Source: Flavipsychrobacter sp. (lineage in GTDB: Bacteria; Bacteroidota; Bacteroidia; Chitinophagales; Chitinophagaceae). From it: a stretch of 64,000 nucleotides of DNA. The stretch spans positions 248,001-312,000 of the forward strand of contig JAEUVF010000016.1 in NCBI GenBank assembly GCA_016787265.1, in the 5' to 3' direction. Positions 55,390 to 61,429 of this stretch are shown here, piece after piece. The notes under the pieces are model-generated. The model had not been told where the DNA came from. It did not search any database and was given only the letters and a program-made list of their open reading frames with translations. Made by a program: the position numbers and the translations under genes. Every line of letters starts with the position of its first letter. Within the stretch, counting starts at the first letter, position 1.

Positions 55390-56327
55390 GCTTTCACTGA
55401 TTCCTGCATAATCTGCAGCAGGTTGCTGTCGATCATTTTCTCAGCAAGTGTAATCATGTTGGAGAAAGCCCTGGACTGAGAGATTCCATGGCCAATAATA
55501 ACCGGTTTATTTACACCCAGAACAGGTGTGCCACCGTAGTTTTCAAAATTGAAGCGATCGAAATATTCGTGGTGAATGCCTTTGCGATCTGTGATCTCGT
55601 AAATGGATTCAGCCAGCTTCAGGATAATATTTCCGGTAAAGCCTTCGCAAACCATAACATCCGCTTTATCCAGTAACACATCGCGGCCTTCAATATTACC
55701 AACAAAATTGATTGCGGTATTTTCCTTTAAGAGGGGATAGGTAGCCTGGGCCAGCAGATTGCCTTTGCCTTCTTCTTCGCCGATATTAATAAGCGCCACC
55801 CGGGGATTATCAACACCCAGGATATGCTTTGCATACAGTGAACCCAGTAGCGCGAACTGGTTCAGGTTTTCTGGTTTGCAATCGGCATTCAGGCCGACAT
55901 CCAGTAACAAACCGGTGCCACCATTTTCTTTTGGAATAATAGTGGAAATGGTAGGTCTTAATACACCTTCCATCGCTTTGAGGGAATAAACTGCGCCTAC
56001 CAGCATCGCTCCGGTATTACCTGCACTGATAAAGGCATCAATTACACCTTTCCCCAGGTATCCGAATCCAATGGCAATGGAGGACTGCTGTTTTTCTTTC
56101 AGCGCTTTGGTAGGATGTTCATGCATCCCGATTACTTCAGGTGCATGTACAATCTTAACCGCTTCCAAAGGAATCTGGTGTTCCTCCAGCAGCGGTTTCA
56201 GCTGAGCTTCATCACCGAATAAAAACAGGTTCGCCGGAGAAGTCGTGCCAGACAGGTACAGTTGCAGACCTTTTACCGCTTCTAACGGTGCAAAGTCTCC
56301 CCCCATCATGTCCAGACCGATTTTCAT
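55386..56327 (-). CDS. plsX: Phosphate acyltransferase PlsX
   Basis: 313 residues from the ATG at 56327 (MKIGLDMMGGDFAP); a TTG nine bases earlier is not needed. PlsX makes acyl-phosphate from acyl-ACP for phospholipid synthesis at the membrane face. SAGNTGAML, LLDVGLNADCKPENL and VCEGFTGNIILK are family motifs. It lies 34 bases after rpmF, the classic neighbour, and is coupled to the CPBP gene. Confidence 0.93.
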   Translation of the reverse strand: MKIGLDMMGGDFAPLEAVKGLQLYLSGTTSPANLFLFGDEAQLKPLLEEHQIPLEAVKIVHAPEVIGMHEHPTKALKEKQQSSIAIGFGYLGKGVIDAFISAGNTGAMLVGAVYSLKAMEGVLRPTISTIIPKENGGTGLLLDVGLNADCKPENLNQFALLGSLYAKHILGVDNPRVALINIGEEEGKGNLLAQATYPLLKENTAINFVGNIEGRDVLLDKADVMVCEGFTGNIILKLAESIYEITDRKGIHHEYFDRFNFENYGGTPVLGVNKPVIIGHGISQSRAFSNMITLAEKMIDSNLLQIMQESVKA

Positions 56328-56361
56328 CTCCGGCAAAGCGTTTGTATTGTGTACAGGTTAA

Positions 56362-56556
56362 TTACTTCTTGATGGGCGCTTTCTCGCTCACCAGCTTACC
56401 CTTGTAGAACAATTTTCCTTCACTCACATGCGCACGGTGACGTACATGCAGTTCACCAGTAGTGCTATCTGTGCTGAGTGTAGCGGCTGAAGCCTTGTAA
56501 TGCGTTCTTCTTTTAGCACTACGTTGCTGTGAATGTCTGCGTTTCGGATTTGGCAT
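56362..56556 (-). CDS. rpmF: 50S ribosomal protein L32
   Basis: 64 residues. The N-terminus MPNPKRRHSQQRSAKRRTH is diagnostic. It lacks the paired cysteines of zinc-binding L32, so it is the zinc-free form. It sits between yceD and plsX in the conserved order. Confidence 0.95.
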   Translation of the reverse strand: MPNPKRRHSQQRSAKRRTHYKASAATLSTDSTTGELHVRHRAHVSEGKLFYKGKLVSEKAPIKK

Positions 56557-56582
56557 CTCTCAACAATTTATTAATACAAAAA

Positions 56583-57143
56583 TCAATTATCCAGGTCCTT
56601 AAATTTTTCCAATCCTTTCCAGAGTGGATTGGTACTCTCTTGTTCTTTTCCCTCACCGGTTTCCATCTTCTTCAGTATCGCCAGTGCTTCCTGGTTACAG
56701 TAAGGATGGCTTCCTGCTTCGGTAGCGTCACACATGGTTTGCATGGGTAAACTCAGCAGCAAGAATTCATAAATCCAGTCGGCTACATGCAAATGGCTTT
56801 CGCCTCTTGAGATATAGTATACATCCGGATCTTCTTCCTGCTCATTCATCTCTTCGGGATTGTCTACCAGTTTCACCACTATATTAAACTCATCCCACAG
56901 ATTCCAGGGTAAACTGTTACTCCCGCACCGATCGCAAACCACTTCTGCCTTTCCTCCGATCTCGAACTTCAGTAACATGAATCCATTCTTCTTATCCAGC
57001 GACAGTTTCACCTGCGCGGCGCAATTCCTGAATTCGGTTGACTGATACGCTTCAAAAAAGCGATCCCCGATCTCGTATTGGTATTCATGAATCCCGGGCT
57101 TCAGTCCCACAAAAGCGATATCAAATTCCCGTCTGCTACTCAT
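56583..57143 (-). CDS. yceD: DUF177 (YceD) family protein
   Basis: 186 residues. The DUF177 domain has the conserved cysteine pair CDRCG (EVVCDRCGSN) and a C-terminal C-x-EA pattern (DATEAGSHPYC). YceD is encoded next to rpmF in many bacteria and has been tied to 23S rRNA accumulation in some. It is the first gene of the yceD-rpmF-plsX-CPBP operon, with a full -7 match upstream. Confidence 0.88.
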   Translation of the reverse strand: MSSRREFDIAFVGLKPGIHEYQYEIGDRFFEAYQSTEFRNCAAQVKLSLDKKNGFMLLKFEIGGKAEVVCDRCGSNSLPWNLWDEFNIVVKLVDNPEEMNEQEEDPDVYYISRGESHLHVADWIYEFLLLSLPMQTMCDATEAGSHPYCNQEALAILKKMETGEGKEQESTNPLWKGLEKFKDLDN

Positions 57144-57165
57144 GACTACCTTTTTAAAAGGTTGG

Positions 57166-57173
57166 CAAAGGTA
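57166..57173 (-). promoter_or_regulatory. Candidate promoter of the yceD-rpmF-plsX operon
   Basis: The minus strand reads TACCTTTG, a full -7 consensus, 22 bases upstream of the yceD start. No good -33 TTTG is seen. The rest of the 57144-57411 gap holds a possible 23-codon ORF (57258-57329) and little else. Confidence 0.5.
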
Positions 57174-57411
57174 ATAAAATATTCCAGATTAAACGGGAAA
57201 TTTTTAAAGGAATCCCGTAATTTCGTCGGCGTATCCAAAAGTACATTTTTCACAGGCATGAATGCACGTATTAACATATTTGGTGCTTACCTGGCCTTCC
57301 TCCGGTCTGCCTGTGCCAATATTCCCTGATCCTCTCGCGCGCCGCGCAATCCCCCCTATTATTTATTGTTTTCACTGATTTCCATTAATTCATACATTAA
57401 ACTTCCTTGTA

Positions 57412-58482
57412 ATGAAGAATGTTGCTGTTATTGGTCTCGGTAAGGTTGGTTCCCTCGTTGGGACCCTGCTGAGCGATGTTTTCACAGTTAGCGGTTTTGA
57501 TCGTCAAAAGCCGGCTACTGAAGTTCCTTTTGACGTTGCAACCGGTTCAGTAAATGATGCCGAACAACTGAAGTCCTTCCTGGCTGATAAGGATGCCGTA
57601 GTATCCTGTTTGCCTTACAACCTGAACCTGCCGGTTGCCCAGGCTGCGCATGCGCTGGGTATTCATTATTTCGATCTTACAGAAGATGTACCTACAACCA
57701 CCGCGATTCGCGAAATGGCCAAAACGTCCAAAGGTGTGATGGCTCCCCAGTGCGGACTGGCTCCCGGATTTATAGGTATTGTGGGAGCAGATCTGTACAA
57801 CCGTTTTACTAAGCTGCGCGATGTGGAACTGCGTGTGGGAGCGCTTCCCCGTTATCCAAATGGCCTGATGGGCTATTCCTTTACCTGGTCGCCCGCTGGT
57901 GTTATCAACGAGTATATCAATGATGCCGAAGTGATCCACAATGGTCAGCGCAAAATGGTGCCTTCCCTGGATGGAATTGAGATGATCAATATTGAGGGAC
58001 AGGAATTTGAAGCCTTTAGCACTTCCGGCGGTTTGGGCACCATGTGCGAAACCCTGGCTGGTAAAGTAGATACCCTGAACTACAAAACCATGCGGTATCC
58101 GGGTCATGCCAAGCTGATGCGCTTCCTTTTATATGAACTGATCCTGAAAGAAAAGCGTGAACTGGTGGAGCAAATCCTGACGGAAGCCAAACCTCCTGTG
58201 CGCGAAGATGTTGTATATGTGTATGCGGTAGTGGAAGGATGGAAGGGTGAGCAACTGGCCCGTGAAGAATTTTACGAGGCCTATCATCCGATCCTGATTC
58301 ATGGTAAAGAGTGGAGAGCAATCAGCTGGACAACTGCTGCTTCTGTTGCTGCTGTAGTGGAAATGGTGGCCAATGGCACCCTGCCAAAACAGGGTTTCAT
58401 CAAGCAGGAAGAAATTCCATTTGATGCTTTCATCAAAACCAAAAACGGATCGCTGTACGTAAACCACGAATCCGCGAAATAA
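57412..58482 (+). CDS. Saccharopine dehydrogenase family protein
   Basis: 356 residues. The N-terminal Rossmann loop is VAVIGLGKVGSLVGTLL and the C-terminal domain fits the saccharopine dehydrogenase family (CGLAPGFIGIVGADLYNRF, ALPRYPNGLMGYSF, TSGGLGTMCETLAGKVDTLNYKTMRYPGH). It could oxidise saccharopine to 2-aminoadipate semialdehyde and glutamate in lysine breakdown. The next gene, 13 bases on, encodes a DUF1338 2-oxoadipate enzyme, which supports that role. Confidence 0.82.
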   Translation: MKNVAVIGLGKVGSLVGTLLSDVFTVSGFDRQKPATEVPFDVATGSVNDAEQLKSFLADKDAVVSCLPYNLNLPVAQAAHALGIHYFDLTEDVPTTTAIREMAKTSKGVMAPQCGLAPGFIGIVGADLYNRFTKLRDVELRVGALPRYPNGLMGYSFTWSPAGVINEYINDAEVIHNGQRKMVPSLDGIEMINIEGQEFEAFSTSGGLGTMCETLAGKVDTLNYKTMRYPGHAKLMRFLLYELILKEKRELVEQILTEAKPPVREDVVYVYAVVEGWKGEQLAREEFYEAYHPILIHGKEWRAISWTTAASVAAVVEMVANGTLPKQGFIKQEEIPFDAFIKTKNGSLYVNHESAK

Positions 58483-58495
58483 TCTCACCCGAGCT

Positions 58496-59401
58496 ATGAC
58501 ACAGAATAGTGCTTTAGAACAAGTGCTGGGCGGACTCATGCGCCGCTACCAGGAAAGAGTGCCCGATGTACAGGGTATAATCGCCGCCATGATTAAAGAA
58601 GGGCTGATTGAAAAAGCGGAAGATATTGAGAATGACCATATCGCATTCAGAACCATGGGGGTTTCGCATTTGGGGATTCAATCGCTGGAAAAGATCTTCC
58701 TGCACCTTGGATACAGGCGGATGGATCATTATGTATTTAAGGAGAAAAAGCTGGATGCGTACTGGTATGCACCACCTGCTCCTCAATACCCGCGTATTTT
58801 CATCAGTGAATTACGTGTACAGGACCTGAGTCCTGTAACACAGTCCATCATTCGGTCTTATACAGATGAAGTGACCAGCGATCCGGTGGATGGATTGGAC
58901 CTGAATGATGCTGCTGCCGTGGATCAGTTCCTGCACAGCGGACTCTGGCCCACACCTACCTATGCTGATTTCATTGAACTTGGCAAGGAAAGTGAATACG
59001 CTGCCTGGGTTATTTATAACCGTTATTATCTGAATCATTTTACCGTTAGCGTGCATAACCTGCCGGAAGGATTCAGTCGCCTCGAGGCTTTTAATGCTTT
59101 CCTGGAACGAAACGGTTTTATATTAAATGATTCGGGGGGTAAGATCAAGGCGAGTCCGGATGGTTATCTGCGCCAGTCGTCAACTGTAGCCCGCAAGGTA
59201 GAGGCACAGTTTGCGGGTGGTGAGACCCATCTGATTGCAGGTTCCTATGTTGAATTTGCAGAGCGTGGGGTACTGAAAGAATTCCAGCATTTACCTGCTG
59301 ACCAGATTCGGAGGGAACATCGTCGCGAAGGATTCGAGGCCGGTAATGCGGATAAGATTTTCGAGAGCACCTACAGTGCGCAGACGAGCCGGGTGAATTA
59401 A
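58496..59401 (+). CDS. DUF1338 protein, likely 2-oxoadipate dioxygenase/decarboxylase
   Basis: 301 residues. DUF1338 enzymes (HglS/YdcJ type) are VOC-like, iron-dependent dioxygenases that turn 2-oxoadipate into D-2-hydroxyglutarate in lysine catabolism. The probable metal ligands are H48 (NDHIAFRTMG), H181 (LNHFTVSV) and E253 (SYVEFAERG); R52 near the first is a likely substrate contact. Placed right after the saccharopine dehydrogenase-like gene, it completes a two-gene lysine-degradation block. The aminotransferase between the two steps is not in the window. Confidence 0.83.
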   Translation: MTQNSALEQVLGGLMRRYQERVPDVQGIIAAMIKEGLIEKAEDIENDHIAFRTMGVSHLGIQSLEKIFLHLGYRRMDHYVFKEKKLDAYWYAPPAPQYPRIFISELRVQDLSPVTQSIIRSYTDEVTSDPVDGLDLNDAAAVDQFLHSGLWPTPTYADFIELGKESEYAAWVIYNRYYLNHFTVSVHNLPEGFSRLEAFNAFLERNGFILNDSGGKIKASPDGYLRQSSTVARKVEAQFAGGETHLIAGSYVEFAERGVLKEFQHLPADQIRREHRREGFEAGNADKIFESTYSAQTSRVN

Positions 59402-59463
59402 TCCCAATTCAACCGGCAAATACTGCAATTCATCGTTAATCCTGCAACTTTGTACCATCTGAC

Positions 59464-59494
59464 TTTGGGCGATACCCCCAATGGGCTATCTTGA
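59464..59494 (+). promoter_or_regulatory. Candidate promoter of the LytS-type kinase gene
   Basis: TTTG at 59464-59467, a 19-base spacer, and TATCTTGA at 59487-59494 (6 of 8 with TAnnTTTG). The ATG follows at 59507. Confidence 0.4.
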
Positions 59495-59506
59495 AAAAAA
59501 GTCTGG

Positions 59507-60553
59507 ATGTTGAACAGTATGGCCTTCCTGAAATATTCCAAAAGTGAAAGGTGGATAGCGGCACTGCTGCTGCCACCTTTTGCTATTGTAGTGAATATCC
59601 TGCTGTTTGGGAGCCGGTATTTCCAGACCTTTTCCGGATTTCTGATTGCTACCCTGGTTACTCTTGCGGTGATTCTGCTGGTATATGTTTCCTGTGGTAT
59701 GGTGGCAGTAATTTTTTTACATAAATATCCAAAGTACAGCCAGACGTTCAAACGCATCGGGTTCAGTTTACTGGCCTATATTCTGTTGATGGCAGCTGGG
59801 GTGAGTTTGTTGTACTGGGGCTATGATTACCTGGGTTTCCTTGGATTCACGATGGATTATTCCAATTATTTCTGGACCCTTATGGTTGGATTAGCCTGTA
59901 ACTTTCTTGCAACCAGTTTTAATGAGGGGGCGGCTTTTTATGAAAAATGGCGTTCGCTGGTAGATGAGGCGGAACAACTGAAAAAAGAAAACCTGCAAAG
60001 TCAGTTAGAGGGACTCAAGGGCCAGGTGAATCCGCATTTTCTGTTCAACAGCCTGAATTCTTTGTCCAGTTTAATCAGTGAAGATCCGGGTAAGGCTGAG
60101 AAGTTCCTGGATGAGATGAGTAAGGTGTACCGGTATATGCTGCGTACGAATGAGGATGGTCTTACTACACTGGAAACCGAATTGCAATTCATCCAGAGTT
60201 ATTTCCATCTGCTCAAAACGCGTTATGGCGATGGCCTTGATATGGAACTGAAGATTGAAGAAAAGCTACTGCACTACCTTATTCCTCCGCTAACGCTTCA
60301 AATCCTGGTAGAAAATGCTGTAAAGCATAATATGATCCTGCGTGATAGTCCGCTCGTGATTCAGTTACTTACTACCAATAGCCGAAAACTCATTGTTACA
60401 AACAACCTGCAGCGGAAAAACCGGCTGGTATTTTCCAATAGAGTAGGACTCAATAATATCCACAATAAGTACCGGCTTATGAAGCAGGAAGAGATCCTGA
60501 TACGGGATGATGGGAAAGAGTTTACGGTTATTGTACCGCTGATTCAGCCCTGA
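59507..60553 (+). CDS. LytS-type sensor histidine kinase
   Basis: 348 residues. Four hydrophobic helices lie at about 14-130, then a coiled coil (EAEQLKKENLQSQLEGLKGQ), then the His_kinase domain with H177 in NPHFLFNSLNSL and an HATPase with ILVENAVKHN and GVGLNNI-type G box (RVGLNNIHNKY). It should phosphorylate the LytTR regulator encoded 89 bases downstream. No extracellular sensor domain is visible. Confidence 0.9.
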   Translation: MLNSMAFLKYSKSERWIAALLLPPFAIVVNILLFGSRYFQTFSGFLIATLVTLAVILLVYVSCGMVAVIFLHKYPKYSQTFKRIGFSLLAYILLMAAGVSLLYWGYDYLGFLGFTMDYSNYFWTLMVGLACNFLATSFNEGAAFYEKWRSLVDEAEQLKKENLQSQLEGLKGQVNPHFLFNSLNSLSSLISEDPGKAEKFLDEMSKVYRYMLRTNEDGLTTLETELQFIQSYFHLLKTRYGDGLDMELKIEEKLLHYLIPPLTLQILVENAVKHNMILRDSPLVIQLLTTNSRKLIVTNNLQRKNRLVFSNRVGLNNIHNKYRLMKQEEILIRDDGKEFTVIVPLIQP

Positions 60554-60619
60554 TTTACAGTTCATGCACTGATTTTAGCAACTAATCCGCTTCTTCCGAC
60601 AGCGGCAGGTAGGGCGTTT

Positions 60620-60627
60620 TAATTTTG
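60620..60627 (+). promoter_or_regulatory. Candidate -7 element of the LytTR regulator gene
   Basis: TAATTTTG, a full match to TAnnTTTG, 15 bases upstream of the ATG at 60643. It may allow the regulator to be expressed apart from its kinase. Confidence 0.45.
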
Positions 60628-60642
60628 TGTAATATCGTTTTT

Positions 60643-61422
60643 ATGAAAGTACTCATAGTAGAAGATGAAGAACTGGCAGTTAAGAAACTGCAGAAAACCC
60701 TTCAATCGGTGACCACTGATGCGGAGGTGGTAGGTATTACAGATAGCATCCGGTCATCGGTGAAATGGCTGCAGGAAAATCCTGCTCCGGATCTGATCCT
60801 GATGGACATTGAACTGGCAGACGGACAAAGTTTCGAAATCTTTGACAAGGTGGAAGTAAATACTACAGTCATCTTCACCACCTCCTATGATGAGTATGCA
60901 CTGAAAGCGTTCAAAGTAAACAGTGTCGATTACCTGCTCAAACCCGTGCAGAAAGAAGATCTTGAAGCTGCCCTGGATAAATATCACCGTATGAAAAAGA
61001 TGTTGCAGGGTACTGAAACTGCCGGCAACCTGAATATGGACAGCCTGGTGAAAGAATTGCAGCAGCGATTACAGCCGAAAGAATTTCGGAAACGTTTTCT
61101 GGTGAAACAGGGACAAAAACTCGTGAGCGTGGAAGTGGATGAAATCGCTTATTTCTATAGTGATGGCCGAGTTAACTTTTTCAAGACGCAGGACAACCGC
61201 AAATTCATTGTAGATTATACTATGGATGAATTGGAAGCCATGCTTGATCCCGACCGGTATTTCCGGATCAGTCGCTCTTTTTATGTATCTATTGAAAGTG
61301 TAGATCAGATTCACGATTATTTTGGAAACCGTCTTCTGCTGAACCTTCAACCGGTGGTGGATAAAGAGGCAATTGTAAGCCGGGAAAAGGTGACGGATTT
61401 TAAGAGATGGATGGGGAAGTAA
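60643..61422 (+). CDS. LytTR-family response regulator
   Basis: 259 residues from the ATG at 60643. The receiver domain has the acidic pocket EDEE, phospho-acceptor D55 (LILMDIEL), the conserved T/S (FTTSYDEYAL) and K (LLKPVQKED). A linker leads to a LytTR DNA-binding domain at about 150-258 (FLVKQGQKLVSVEVDEIAYF, YFRISRSFYVSIESV). Cognate to the LytS-type kinase upstream. It ends 7 bases before the convergent propeller sensor. Confidence 0.92.
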   Translation: MKVLIVEDEELAVKKLQKTLQSVTTDAEVVGITDSIRSSVKWLQENPAPDLILMDIELADGQSFEIFDKVEVNTTVIFTTSYDEYALKAFKVNSVDYLLKPVQKEDLEAALDKYHRMKKMLQGTETAGNLNMDSLVKELQQRLQPKEFRKRFLVKQGQKLVSVEVDEIAYFYSDGRVNFFKTQDNRKFIVDYTMDELEAMLDPDRYFRISRSFYVSIESVDQIHDYFGNRLLLNLQPVVDKEAIVSREKVTDFKRWMGK

Positions 61423-61429
61423 GGTCTTC

